A stretch of DNA of 64,000 nucleotides, taken from NCBI RefSeq assembly GCF_000695685.1, contig NZ_JFFR01000020.1, forward strand, positions 1-64,000, written 5' to 3'. Below, one piece after another: positions 9,856 through 19,181 of this stretch (within the stretch, counting starts at the first letter, position 1; each line of letters opens with the position of its first letter). The stretch comes from Vibrio fortis (lineage in GTDB: Bacteria; Pseudomonadota; Gammaproteobacteria; Enterobacterales; Vibrionaceae). The position numbers were made by a program, and so were the translations under genes. The notes beneath the pieces are model-generated. The model was not told where the DNA came from. It saw nothing but the letters and a program-made list of their open reading frames with translations, and did not search any database.

Positions 9856-11941
9856 CGTCTGGCTTTGTTTCCCTGGCTTTTCTGGTGTGCTTTTCGACCT
9901 GCTTTAGGTAATCGTAGATGGCGACTTGTGAGCGAACTTTTTTACGATTACCGCGTGGAACGTAGCTGTTGCTCATTTCTTTATCAATCCACCTTGCTTT
10001 AACTGTATCGGTAAAATGGATATTTACAATATCAATAATACGCTGTTTCAAACGTTCATCACGGATTGGCGCAGCGACTTCGATACGATGATCGATATTT
10101 CGAGTCATCCAGTCGGCAGAAGAGATATAAACCAGAGGATCGCCATCATTGTGAGTGATAATGACGCGAGGGTGCTCAAGGAATCGATCAATAATACTAA
10201 TGATTTCAATATTCTCACTGATGCCTTCGACCCCAGGTACTAAAGAGCACATACCGCGAATAATCATGCGGATTTTCACCCCAGCACTGCTTGCACCATA
10301 GAGTTTATTGATCAGCCCTTTGTCTACTAGGTTGTTCACTTTGAGGGTGATCTGCGCTTTCTTGCCTTCTTTGGCATTCGCAATCTCACCATCGATCAAT
10401 CGGTAGAGCTTCTTGCGAGAATTTCGTGGTGAAACAATTAAGTGGTCGAAGCGTACAGGTCTGTATGGGTTTTCGATGTAACCAAAAACGTTTCGCACCT
10501 CGTTGGCCAAGTCTTGGTCGGCTGTGAGTAATGAGAAGTCTGTATAGATGCGCGCATTTTTTTCATGGAAGTTACCCGTGCCGATATGTGCGTAGCGAGT
10601 GATTTCTTCCCCCTCGCGACGGCTAATCAATATTAGCTTTGAGTGTATCTTCAAACCGGGAGCGCCAAAGATAACGTGCACGCCTGCTTCTGTGAGTACT
10701 TTCGCCCACTCAATGTTGGCTTCTTCATCGAATCGAGCTTGCAACTCAACCACTACCGTAACGCTTTTCCCATTGTGTACCGCATCAATGATCGAGTTTA
10801 ATAACTTCGAATTCTTGGCTACTCGATAGACGTTTATCTTAATGCTGATCACTTTAGGATCGAACGACGCTTGGCGAACCAACTCAGTGATATGATCAAA
10901 GGTGTGATAAGGGTAATAGAGCAGGATATCTTTCTCTTTGATCGCATTAAAGGTGTTGTGGTGGTGATCGAAGTCGGCGCACTTCATTGGCGGCAGAGGC
11001 TTATTCTCTAAATACTCTCGCCCCATATTTGGAAAGGCAATAAAGTCCTTAAAGTTATGATAGCGCCCACCCGGAATTAAGCTGTCATAGTTGGACATCC
11101 CAAGCTTTTCACACAAGAAGCTGAGCATGTTCTCTGGCATGGTGTGTTCGTAAACGAATCGTACAGGCATTGCACTCAATCTTTGCGCAACCCCTTCAGA
11201 CATCTGCTCTAGCAAGCTATGTTCAACCTCAAAACTTAGGTCATACTCAGCGTCACGGGTCATTTTCATGGCGTAACAATTAAGGCTATCGTATTCAAAG
11301 AATCCTTTGAAAAGGTCGTCAATACAGTAGCGAATGATATTGTCGAGCAGAATGATGGTTTTACGGCGCTTGCCTTTTGGCTCTGGCACTTTGACGAAGC
11401 GTGGAAGGTGATCGGTAGGTATTTCGATCAGGGCATAACTCGATTGCTGATCTTTCTCTAACTCAACGGTGAGATACGCATATTCATCTTTCAGAAACTG
11501 TAAGACGTCGATCTCATCAGTCATCAGTAGCGGAGTAATGTGAGGGAGTATCTCTTTACGAAAGTACTTTCGGATCCACTTTATCTGAGACTCATTGAGT
11601 TGTGTTTCGTTGACGAGAAAGATGCGTCGTCTTGCCATCTCTAGAATCAATTCATTGTAGAGTTCATCAAACCTTTGATTGAGTTTTAGTGCTTTGGTTT
11701 GCATTTTAGCCAAGAGGTGCTTTGAATTATCATTAATACCACGTTCTTGGTTAATTAAGATTCGACGTTTGACATCAGCGAAGCGAACTTTGTAAAACTC
11801 ATCTAAATTGTTGGAAAAAATACCCAAAAATCGGACGCGTTCTATCAAAGGAACATGTTTGTCTGCGGACTCTTGCAATACCCTCTCATTAAAAGAGAGC
11901 CAGCTAAGTTCTTTTTCTATATAGAGTTTTTCCGCATTCAT
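9842..11941 (-). CDS. ppk1: Polyphosphate kinase 1
   Basis: PPK1 reversibly polymerises the gamma-phosphate of ATP into polyphosphate at the membrane. The 699 residues span the family's N, head, C1 and C2 domains, starting [17 protein letters not shown]. The autophosphorylated histidine is H433 in [10 protein letters not shown], and the second essential histidine is H590 in FLEHPR, equivalent to H435 and H592 of the E. coli enzyme. The gene is first in the ppk-ppx operon and divergent from pstC. I saw no convincing Pho box facing it, in contrast to pstC. Confidence 0.97.
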   Translation of the reverse strand: MNAEKLYIEKELSWLSFNERVLQESADKHVPLIERVRFLGIFSNNLDEFYKVRFADVKRRILINQERGINDNSKHLLAKMQTKALKLNQRFDELYNELILEMARRRIFLVNETQLNESQIKWIRKYFRKEILPHITPLLMTDEIDVLQFLKDEYAYLTVELEKDQQSSYALIEIPTDHLPRFVKVPEPKGKRRKTIILLDNIIRYCIDDLFKGFFEYDSLNCYAMKMTRDAEYDLSFEVEHSLLEQMSEGVAQRLSAMPVRFVYEHTMPENMLSFLCEKLGMSNYDSLIPGGRYHNFKDFIAFPNMGREYLENKPLPPMKCADFDHHHNTFNAIKEKDILLYYPYHTFDHITELVRQASFDPKVISIKINVYRVAKNSKLLNSIIDAVHNGKSVTVVVELQARFDEEANIEWAKVLTEAGVHVIFGAPGLKIHSKLILISRREGEEITRYAHIGTGNFHEKNARIYTDFSLLTADQDLANEVRNVFGYIENPYRPVRFDHLIVSPRNSRKKLYRLIDGEIANAKEGKKAQITLKVNNLVDKGLINKLYGASSAGVKIRMIIRGMCSLVPGVEGISENIEIISIIDRFLEHPRVIITHNDGDPLVYISSADWMTRNIDHRIEVAAPIRDERLKQRIIDIVNIHFTDTVKARWIDKEMSNSYVPRGNRKKVRSQVAIYDYLKQVEKHTRKARETKPDDEQN

Positions 11942-12082
11942 TAAGACTCTCCTCGATTGACTGACGTGTTTTTTGGGGCTTAAATTATAAAAAATAAGCA
12001 GCGTATGCTCATTTTGTTACGGTATTATTGCAATTGAAAGTTTATGCAAAAGTTGCTACTAGTTTCAGTTATTTAATGTGAG

Positions 12083-12119
12083 CTGTAATATAATTGTCAT
12101 CTAATCGAAATATTATGAT
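12083..12119 (+). promoter_or_regulatory. Pho box and -10 element before pstC
   Basis: The units CTGTAAT-ATAA and TTGTCAT-CTAA (12083-12104) give two correctly spaced 11-base Pho box repeats. An A/T-rich -10 region (TATTAT/TATGAT, about 12111-12119) follows at the usual distance, and the pstC ATG is at 12147. This is the better of the two Pho boxes in the window. Confidence 0.7.
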
Positions 12120-12146
12120 ATTAGCTCAAAAAAGGTAGACAGAAAG

Positions 12147-14363
12147 ATGACCCCTAGCCAATTTTCACTGAAAGAGAAAGACAAGAAACGATGGTTGAAA
12201 GACCGTCTTGTCCGCTTTTCTGTGACGTGCGGCGGGGTAAGTGTTCTGGCAGCTTTAGTCCTTATCTTTATCTACCTTGCTATGGTTATTCTACCGGTAT
12301 TTTCTGATGCTGATATTCAGGTGAGTGACACTCGTAAGTCTCTCTCTGTGAATAATGCTGTTGCGCTCTCGGTTGATGAATACGGGCAGCATGCTTTTAC
12401 TATTGAAAACTCAGGTAAAGTTCAGTTTTGGGACTTAGATACACAAAACTCAGACTCTTATTTTTCTGAGCAGGTCATCGATGCCCCTATTGCGTTCGCT
12501 CGAAACACGCCTGCTGAAAATTGGTTCGCTTTTGCTACGAAAAGTGGTGACATTACCTTTTTCTCACCTGAATTCAGTGCGCCGCTTTACAAACCAAACA
12601 GTGTTGCTGAACCTAAAGTTCAACGCCTAAAGACGATTGAACGCTTCTTACCAGCAACAGAAAGTAACGGAGCTGAGATTGAACATTTTGCTTTCTCACG
12701 TCATGGCTCACAGCTGACCATTACTGCTCAGTTGTCTGATCAGCGTCTGTTGGTGAAATGGTACCAAGCCGATCTTCAAGGCGATTATCATCTGCAAGCG
12801 AGTCAATGGCTCTCTACTAAGTTTAGTCAACAAGATCAGATCTTGATGACGCCTGATGGCAAAACGCTTTACTTAAGATCAGACTCCGAACTGGCGGTAC
12901 TTACGCTCAATCAACACCATTTCTCGGTCAGGGAGCTGGTGGATTTGAGTTTGAGCGATGAAAAACACGCGGTGAAGAAGATTGATCTTCTGTCTGGTGC
13001 TTATTCTCTGCTTGTGACACATAACGATGGTCAGGTGTCACAATGGTTTGATGTGCTGAAGGATAAACAGCGTAGCCTAACTCACATTCGAGATTTTCAG
13101 TTAGCTGAAGAAGTACAATTCATTCTGCCGGACACCTATCGCAAAGGCTTTTATAGTTTTTACGAAAACGGTACATTGCAAAGCCATTACACGACCAGTG
13201 AAAAACTGTCTCTGTTTGAACGTGCCTTTGATAAGTCACCAGAGTTGGCGGCGATGTCTGCCAACGAGTTACATCTAGTAGTTTTGATAGACGACGAAAT
13301 TCGTGTGGCCGCGGTCGATAATGAATATCCTCAGATTTCACTCTCATCGCTCTGGCAGAAGGTATGGTATGAAAGTTATCCTGAACCTGCTTATGTGTGG
13401 CAGTCGACATCAGCGAATGATGACTTTGAAGAGAAGTTCAGTTTAATCCCGATCACTTTCGGTACCATAAAAGCCGCGCTGTTCGCGATGCTTTTTGCGA
13501 CACCGATAGCGGTTTTGGGCGCGATTTATACCGCGTATTTCATGTCTCCAAGAATGCGTCGAGTGGTGAAGCCGTCGATTGAATTAATGGAAGCTTTACC
13601 TACGGTGATTATCGGCTTTTTAGCTGGGTTATGGTTTGCGCCTATTGTCGAAACCCATCTCACCGCAGTGTTCTCGTTAATGGTGGCGCTGCCGTTAAGT
13701 GCATTGTTGGCGGGGTTGGTTTGGTACGTATTACCTAAAGGTTTTACTCGTCGATTTTCTAACGGCTGGCACGCACTGATCTTAATTCCTGTGTTAATTG
13801 TTACCATCGTTGGCGTGTTTGTATTAGGGAATCAGATTGAGGCTGTTTTGTTCGGTGGGGATATTCGTACTTTCCTTGCTGGATACGGCATTGGTTTTGA
13901 CCAAAGAAACGCGTTGGTGGTTGGCTTTGCTATGGGCTTTGCTGTTATTCCTACCATCTTTACTATCGCGGAAGATGCGATCTTCTCTGTGCCTAAGCAT
14001 CTCTCAGACGGTTCATTGGCCTTAGGCGCTACTGCATGGCAAACACTGATTTATGTTGTGTTGCTGACTGCGAGTCCCGGTATTTTCTCTGCGATCATGA
14101 TGGGGCTAGGGCGTGCTGTTGGCGAAACCATGATTGTTCTGATGGCGACTGGCAATACGCCTATTTTGGATTGGAACATATTAGAGGGGATGAGAACTCT
14201 GTCTGCGACTATTGCGGTTGAACTGCCTGAATCTGAAGTCGGTGGTTCCCATTTCCGCCTATTGTTCTTAGCTGCGTTGCTGCTGTTTGTCTTCACCTTT
14301 GCCGTAAACTTCTTGGCGGAGTGGGTAAGACAACGACTGCGCGACAAGTATCGTGCGTTATAG
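12147..14363 (+). CDS. pstC: Phosphate ABC transporter permease PstC, long form
   Basis: One of the two membrane permeases of the high-affinity phosphate transporter. At 738 residues it is over twice the length of E. coli PstC (about 319). The first membrane helix (about 25-52) is followed by some 380 residues of predicted periplasmic sequence with beta-propeller-like repeats (for example VQFWDLDTQN, ITFFSPEFS, QVSQWFD), and then the typical permease core from about residue 440. That core includes the EAA-type loop near LADGSLALGATAWQT-like sequence (observed LSDGSLALGATAWQ). The long form is common in vibrios and pseudomonads. The role of the insert is unknown to me. First gene of pstCAB-phoU, preceded by a Pho box. 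Confidence 0.93.
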   Translation: MTPSQFSLKEKDKKRWLKDRLVRFSVTCGGVSVLAALVLIFIYLAMVILPVFSDADIQVSDTRKSLSVNNAVALSVDEYGQHAFTIENSGKVQFWDLDTQNSDSYFSEQVIDAPIAFARNTPAENWFAFATKSGDITFFSPEFSAPLYKPNSVAEPKVQRLKTIERFLPATESNGAEIEHFAFSRHGSQLTITAQLSDQRLLVKWYQADLQGDYHLQASQWLSTKFSQQDQILMTPDGKTLYLRSDSELAVLTLNQHHFSVRELVDLSLSDEKHAVKKIDLLSGAYSLLVTHNDGQVSQWFDVLKDKQRSLTHIRDFQLAEEVQFILPDTYRKGFYSFYENGTLQSHYTTSEKLSLFERAFDKSPELAAMSANELHLVVLIDDEIRVAAVDNEYPQISLSSLWQKVWYESYPEPAYVWQSTSANDDFEEKFSLIPITFGTIKAALFAMLFATPIAVLGAIYTAYFMSPRMRRVVKPSIELMEALPTVIIGFLAGLWFAPIVETHLTAVFSLMVALPLSALLAGLVWYVLPKGFTRRFSNGWHALILIPVLIVTIVGVFVLGNQIEAVLFGGDIRTFLAGYGIGFDQRNALVVGFAMGFAVIPTIFTIAEDAIFSVPKHLSDGSLALGATAWQTLIYVVLLTASPGIFSAIMMGLGRAVGETMIVLMATGNTPILDWNILEGMRTLSATIAVELPESEVGGSHFRLLFLAALLLFVFTFAVNFLAEWVRQRLRDKYRAL

Positions 14364-14387
14364 TGTTAAAGGGGCAGCATAGTATTC

Positions 14388-16088
14388 ATGGCCAATAAAT
14401 TTAAATCACTATTGAACTGGGTTAAGTCAGGTTCTCCTTGGATCTGGCTGACCGGTGGTGCGGTTAGTATCAGTATGCTTTCCGTGCTTGGTTTGATGCT
14501 CCTAATTGGTTGGAAAGGGCTTACGTACTTTTGGCCAGCACCACTCTACCAATGGCAACTTGACGATTCAGCGCAGTCACAAGTCGAATTGAATGGTTCT
14601 CCGGATCGCCTTATCGGTCAACTCTATGAGAACAAATACATTCCCATCGCTCAGATTCCTCAGTCTCAAGAGCATCTATCTGAGCAGCAGCTTGCGACAG
14701 GGTTGGTGAAACGCCTAAGCATTAAAGTGGCAAATCGTGAGTTGTATCCGGCAGATTTCGTATCGATTCTAGATATCAACCTACAGCAGCCAACAGAGCC
14801 GAAAGAGTGGGCGGTGATTGAGCGTAGCCGCGGTGGTTACTTCTTTGGTAAACCGGTTCGTTTTGAGAGTGCAGCTGGCTCGAGTGTGACTGATATTGAC
14901 CAGTCCTTGGAAGATGGCCTTGCGTTTGCAGATGTACTTCGTGAAGAGACGTCGCGGATTGTAAATCAAGAGATTCGTGGGATCAGTTGGCAGCTAGAGA
15001 AGCTAAGGCTTGAAAAGCGCAAACTAGAGCTGAACGAGACGGTCAATGATAGCTATTTGAAAAGTTATGAGGACACGCGACGAGCACTCAATGAACAACT
15101 TGATGATGCTGAACTGCGCTTGGAACAACTTAGAACTCAGCTCAACGTAGAAAGTCTTATTGTTGAAGATATGACTGGGCAGCAGGTCGAGATTCCGTTA
15201 AGCCATATCTTAGATTACTGGTACCCAAACCAGATGAACTATGCTGAGAAAGTAACGCACTGGTTCAAACAGATCTGGAAGTTCTTGTCGGAAAATCCAA
15301 GAGAGTCGAATTCTGAAGGGGGAGTTTTCCCAGCGATATTCGGCACAGTGCTGTTGGTTATCTTGATGTCGATCGTGGTGATGCCTCTTGGTGTTATCGC
15401 TGCGATCTACCTCCATGAGTATGCAAAGACCAATGCACTCACGCGTTTGATTCGTATCGCGGTAATCAACTTAGCCGGTGTTCCTTCGATTGTTTATGGG
15501 GTATTTGGCTTAGGTTTCTTTGTTTACACCATAGGTGGCTCGATTGATACGCTGTTTTATGCCGAGCGTTTACCGGCTCCGACCTTTGGTACCCCGGGGC
15601 TTTTATGGTCTTCATTGACCTTGGCAGTTTTAACACTGCCTGTCGTTATTGTGACGACAGAGGAAGGTTTGACGCGAATTCCTAGCGCCGTTCGTCACGG
15701 TTCGTTAGCGTTAGGGGCAACCCAGTTCGAAACCTTGTGGCGAATTGTATTGCCAATGGCAAGCCCAGCGATCATTACAGGGTTGATTCTCGCTATTGCG
15801 CGTGCTGCTGGCGAAGTTGCGCCGTTAATGCTGGTGGGTGTGGTGAAGCTGGCTTCAAGCCTTCCGGTTGATGGGCAGTTTCCATACGTTCATTTAGATC
15901 GTAAGTTCATGCACTTAGGTTTCCATATTTATGATGTTGGCTTTCAAACGTCCAACATAGAAGCGGCTAGACCTCTGGTGTACGCCACGTCGTTTCTTTT
16001 GGTTACCGTGATTGTAGGGTTAAACCTGACGGCGATTAATATTCGCAACAATTTGCGTGAGAAGTACCGAACCTTAGGACAAGATTAG
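14388..16088 (+). CDS. pstA: Phosphate ABC transporter permease PstA, long form
   Basis: Second permease of the Pst system, 566 residues against about 296 in E. coli. After the first membrane helix (about 18-42) comes a periplasmic region of about 260 residues. It ends in a strongly charged coiled coil (about 185-255, rich in E, K, R and L heptads). The permease core starts near residue 310 and carries HGSLALGATQFETLWRIVLP, the loop that docks on PstB. The gene follows pstC by 24 bases and abuts pstB directly. The extra domain mirrors that of PstC, so the two may interact outside the membrane. Confidence 0.94.
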   Translation: MANKFKSLLNWVKSGSPWIWLTGGAVSISMLSVLGLMLLIGWKGLTYFWPAPLYQWQLDDSAQSQVELNGSPDRLIGQLYENKYIPIAQIPQSQEHLSEQQLATGLVKRLSIKVANRELYPADFVSILDINLQQPTEPKEWAVIERSRGGYFFGKPVRFESAAGSSVTDIDQSLEDGLAFADVLREETSRIVNQEIRGISWQLEKLRLEKRKLELNETVNDSYLKSYEDTRRALNEQLDDAELRLEQLRTQLNVESLIVEDMTGQQVEIPLSHILDYWYPNQMNYAEKVTHWFKQIWKFLSENPRESNSEGGVFPAIFGTVLLVILMSIVVMPLGVIAAIYLHEYAKTNALTRLIRIAVINLAGVPSIVYGVFGLGFFVYTIGGSIDTLFYAERLPAPTFGTPGLLWSSLTLAVLTLPVVIVTTEEGLTRIPSAVRHGSLALGATQFETLWRIVLPMASPAIITGLILAIARAAGEVAPLMLVGVVKLASSLPVDGQFPYVHLDRKFMHLGFHIYDVGFQTSNIEAARPLVYATSFLLVTVIVGLNLTAINIRNNLREKYRTLGQD

Positions 16089-16907
16089 ATGTTTTCAATT
16101 AATGAAACCTTGGGTTATTACGCCCCACTTGATGTTCATAATCTGACGGATGAGCAGACAGCTATCTCAATTGAGGGGCTCAACCTTCATTATAAAGAGA
16201 GCCAAGCGCTCGACGACATCTCAATGAAGATCCCTAAAGGGCAGGTGACTGCGTTTATCGGGCCATCGGGTTGTGGTAAATCGACCTTGTTGCGCTGCAT
16301 TAACCGAATGAATGATTTGGTGGAAGGATGCCGAGTTTCTGGCAAAGTGAAGCTTTATGGTCACAATGTTTATGACCCTCAAGTGGACGTTGCCACCTTG
16401 CGCCGACGCGTGGGTATGGTTTTTCAAAGACCGAATCCTTTCCCGAAATCGATCTATGAGAACGTGGTTTACGGCTTACGCCTGCAAGGTATGAGCAACA
16501 GCCGAGATCTTGATGATGCCGTTGAACGCTCTTTGCGTGCAGCAGCCTTGTGGGATGAGGTGAAAGATAGGTTACATGAAAACGCATTTGGTCTGTCTGG
16601 CGGTCAGCAGCAGCGTTTGGTGATTGCACGTGCAGTGGCGATTGAGCCTGAAGTACTATTATTGGATGAGCCAACGTCGGCACTGGATCCTATCTCTACT
16701 CTGACGATTGAAGAGCTGATTAACGACCTTAAAACGCAATACACGGTAGTGATTGTGACTCACAACATGCAACAAGCAGCTCGAGTCAGTGACCACACCG
16801 CGTTTATTCATATGGGTAAGTTGATCGAGTACTCAGATACCGACTCAATCTTTACTTCGCCATTGAAAAATCAAACAGAAGACTACATTACAGGAAGATA
16901 CGGTTAA
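16089..16907 (+). CDS. pstB: Phosphate ABC transporter ATPase PstB
   Basis: Cytoplasmic ATPase that powers phosphate import (272 residues). Walker A is GPSGCGKS (58-65), the Q-loop lies in [12 protein letters not shown], the signature is LSGGQQQR, Walker B with catalytic glutamate is [11 protein letters not shown], and the switch histidine is in [10 protein letters not shown]. The last two stretches are typical of PstB. The first 25 residues are a variable extension. The start codon directly follows the pstA stop, and phoU follows after 40 bases. Confidence 0.97.
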   Translation: MFSINETLGYYAPLDVHNLTDEQTAISIEGLNLHYKESQALDDISMKIPKGQVTAFIGPSGCGKSTLLRCINRMNDLVEGCRVSGKVKLYGHNVYDPQVDVATLRRRVGMVFQRPNPFPKSIYENVVYGLRLQGMSNSRDLDDAVERSLRAAALWDEVKDRLHENAFGLSGGQQQRLVIARAVAIEPEVLLLDEPTSALDPISTLTIEELINDLKTQYTVVIVTHNMQQAARVSDHTAFIHMGKLIEYSDTDSIFTSPLKNQTEDYITGRYG

Positions 16908-16947
16908 GTTTGCTATCTCTATAGCAAATCATCATTTAGGAGCTGAT

Positions 16948-17646
16948 ATGCATTTCGGTCGTCATATATCTGGACAATTTAACGTGGAGCTTGAGTCTAT
17001 ACGTACTCATGTTCTGACTATGGGCGGCCTCGTGGAGCAGCAGCTCTCTTTTGCAATGCAGGCGCTGCATAAAGACGATATAGAATTGGCTAAGAAAGTG
17101 ATCCGTGATGATCACAAGGTCAATGCGATGGAAGTGTCGATCGATGAAGCCTGTACACGAATCATTGCTAAGCGACAGCCAACAGCCAAAGATCTCCGCC
17201 TAATAATGGCGATCATCAAAACCATTACCGACCTCGAGCGTATTGGTGATGTTGCCTCTAAGATTGCGCAGGGTGCGATTGATATCCCTTCAACTAAGAA
17301 TCAGAAGTTTCATGTTTCCCTAGAACCACTTTGCCGCCATGCGATTGCGATGTTGCATCAGGTGCTTGATGCTTTTGCGCGTATGGATGTCGATGCGGCA
17401 GCAGAAGTGCACAAGCTTGACGATAAACTCGATGCAGAATATGAAGCGGTGATTCGCCAGTTGATGACCTACATGATGGAAGACCCGAAGAATATTCCGA
17501 ATATTCTACAAGTGATGTGGTCGGCTCGCGCTATTGAGCGTGTTGGCGATCGATGCCAGAACATTTGCGAGTACATCATCTATTTTGTGAAAGGAAAAGA
17601 TGTACGCCATCTAGGAAACCAAAGCCTAGATGACGCACTGAAATAG
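16948..17646 (+). CDS. phoU: Phosphate signalling protein PhoU
   Basis: PhoU links the Pst transporter to PhoR and keeps the regulon off in phosphate-rich cells. The 232 residues form the expected tandem of two three-helix bundles, each with the metal-binding E/DxxxD motifs ([10 protein letters not shown] near residue 111 and [13 protein letters not shown] near residue 193). AGGAG upstream (16938-16942) gives a clear ribosome binding site. It is the last gene of the pst operon, only 22 bases from the convergent beta-barrel gene. Confidence 0.96.
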   Translation: MHFGRHISGQFNVELESIRTHVLTMGGLVEQQLSFAMQALHKDDIELAKKVIRDDHKVNAMEVSIDEACTRIIAKRQPTAKDLRLIMAIIKTITDLERIGDVASKIAQGAIDIPSTKNQKFHVSLEPLCRHAIAMLHQVLDAFARMDVDAAAEVHKLDDKLDAEYEAVIRQLMTYMMEDPKNIPNILQVMWSARAIERVGDRCQNICEYIIYFVKGKDVRHLGNQSLDDALK

Positions 17647-17668
17647 TCTGAGAATCTGAATTCTTATC

Positions 17669-18163
17669 CTAGAAGGTAATGATGGCACCAAGGTTTAAGT
17701 TAATCGTGGTGTCATAAGGGATATAAGTTTTGTTATGGTCGAATATATTCATATCGGCTCCCGCTCTAAGTGCCAGCACTGAAGTTGCTTGGTAAACGTA
17801 AGCCCCTCCAATACTTAAACCAGTTGCTGATTTGTTCTCAGTAACGCCCGAGCGTGTTTTATCGCCATCATAAGTGGCAAAGCCGATTTCAGCCTGAAAG
17901 CCGTGAAGACCTTTTGAGCCATAGCTCTGCTGGATACCTACTCGGTATGAGTCCACTGACTCATCGTAGTTGTCACTTTCGTACCATAGGTGAGAGTAGC
18001 TGAGGTAAACCACATCGAAGCTGGCTACATCAGTCATACCTGCCTGCATACCAAACCCATGGTAAGCGCCAATTTTAAGTTCAGGCGAAAGGTGAAGGCT
18101 GCTGGCGTGAACCATTGGTGCACTTAAAAGAGAGAGGGCGAGAACGATATTTTTGAGTTTCAT
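17669..18163 (-). CDS. Small outer-membrane beta-barrel-like protein
   Basis: I do not recognise a named family. The 164-residue precursor has a clear Sec signal peptide (about 1-21, ending VHASS). The mature part is rich in alternating aromatic and polar beta-strand patterns (VYLSYSHLWY, YRVGIQQSYG, LSIGGAYVYQ) and ends in phenylalanine after LNLGAIITF, the usual recognition signal for outer-membrane assembly. An 8- to 10-strand barrel of roughly 143 residues is the simplest reading. It lies 82 bases downstream of the YadA-like gene on the same strand, so the two may share an mRNA. Confidence 0.68.
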   Translation of the reverse strand: MKLKNIVLALSLLSAPMVHASSLHLSPELKIGAYHGFGMQAGMTDVASFDVVYLSYSHLWYESDNYDESVDSYRVGIQQSYGSKGLHGFQAEIGFATYDGDKTRSGVTENKSATGLSIGGAYVYQATSVLALRAGADMNIFDHNKTYIPYDTTINLNLGAIITF

Positions 18164-18245
18164 AAATTACCTACTAATCAAAGCCCACCTTGGCTAGATG
18201 CTCCTTGAAGGGGTTCCCCCACCATCCTTAGTAGGGGAGAGTGTG

Positions 18246-19046
18246 TTACTTGAAGTTGTATTGAACACCCACACCACCAGATACATCTGATGATGAATAC
18301 TTGCCTGAGGTTTCGTAGTTGAACGTACCTGATACGCTCAGTTGCTCGCTGATACCATAAGCACCACCTAGAGCGATCGCTTCTTTAGAACCAGCAAAAC
18401 CTACACCAGCACCAACTGCAAACTCACCGTTAGTCACAAATGGACGTGCGTTAGTGACGGCGTGTAAGCTTGCACGGATACCATCCATCTGCTCTTGGTG
18501 CTCATTGAATTTCTGATTGTACTCTTCCGCCATTGCTTGAAAACCAAGTTCTAGGGCTGAGGTACGCTCTGATTCTGTTGGGCCTGAAATATCAGGTGTA
18601 TCACCATAATCTGGAGTAGGACGCTCTGGCGAGTTATCTACTGGAGGCTGAGATGGTACACCTTCGATCGGGTTCGTTGGGCGCTCTGGTTGTGGGCGCG
18701 GCGGAGTGTTATCGATAGGTGGTTGCTCTGGAGCTGCTTCAATTGGTGGTTGAACGTGAACTGGTGGCTGAGGGCGATCAGGAATACCAGGTACGCCATT
18801 GTCGATTTCAGGAAGAACCGGCTGCTCAGGTGCTGCTTCAATTGGTGGCTGAACATGCACAGGTGGTTGTGGACGGTCTGGAATACCTGGAACACTATTG
18901 TCGATCTCAGGGAGTACTGGTTGCTCAGGTACAGCTTCGATTGGATTAGTAGGTTGATTCCAAATTGGATTTTGGATTTCCGCTTGTGCAAAAGCGTTGA
19001 AAGAAAATGCGCTAGCTAGAGATACCGCAATAATTGATTTTTTCAT
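18246..19046 (-). CDS. Short YadA-type trimeric autotransporter with proline-rich repeats
   Basis: A 266-residue protein with a signal peptide (MKKSIIAVSLASAFSFNAFAQ without its last residue, about 1-20), then a proline-rich repetitive region (about 25-150) with two near-identical 33-residue units and shorter partial ones. A helical stalk of about 45 residues (EYNQKFNEHQEQMDGIRASL) follows. The C-terminal anchor of about 70 residues is typical of YadA (FAVGAGVGFAGSKEAIALGG to GVGVQYNFK). The anchor predicts a trimeric outer-membrane barrel. There is no globular head, so it is far smaller than classic adhesins and the exposed part would be the Pro-rich stalk. I start at MKK, since an upstream TTG adds five unlikely residues. 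Confidence 0.85.
   Translation of the reverse strand: MKKSIIAVSLASAFSFNAFAQAEIQNPIWNQPTNPIEAVPEQPVLPEIDNSVPGIPDRPQPPVHVQPPIEAAPEQPVLPEIDNGVPGIPDRPQPPVHVQPPIEAAPEQPPIDNTPPRPQPERPTNPIEGVPSQPPVDNSPERPTPDYGDTPDISGPTESERTSALELGFQAMAEEYNQKFNEHQEQMDGIRASLHAVTNARPFVTNGEFAVGAGVGFAGSKEAIALGGAYGISEQLSVSGTFNYETSGKYSSSDVSGGVGVQYNFK
18742..18939. repeat. Two tandem 99-bp repeats in the autotransporter gene
   Basis: Units 18742-18840 and 18841-18939 are in register at 99 bases (33 codons) and differ only by scattered, mostly synonymous changes. Part of a further unit follows toward the gene's 3' end. Each encodes a block with PEQPVLPEIDN, VPGIPDRPQPP and VHVQPPIEA. The exact unit length keeps the frame if copies are gained or lost. 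Confidence 0.88.
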
Positions 19047-19056
19047 TGAATACACT

Positions 19057-19077
19057 CTCAATAAGATAAATATTGAG
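19057..19077 (-). promoter_or_regulatory. Inverted repeat overlapping the autotransporter ribosome binding site
   Basis: A perfect 7-bp inverted repeat (CTCAATA/TATTGAG) with a 7-base spacer lies 11-31 bases before the ATG on the minus strand. The 3' arm includes the first part of the GAG-AG ribosome binding sequence, so the mRNA hairpin could hide it. An operator function is equally possible. Confidence 0.4.
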
Positions 19078-19103
19078 CATCCCTACTATGGCTTAATTGT
19101 TTG

Positions 19104-19121
19104 ACTCCATGTCGATGGAGT
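19104..19121 (-). terminator. Hairpin between LysR gene and autotransporter gene
   Basis: A perfect 7-bp stem ACTCCAT/ATGGAGT with GTCG loop, 61 bases after the LysR stop. There is no U-run on the minus strand, so termination is uncertain. Confidence 0.3.
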
Positions 19122-19181
19122 GGATATTAAACAGTGTATTATTTTTAGGCTAAGTAGCACTTTCAATAAGTAAAATAAGCG

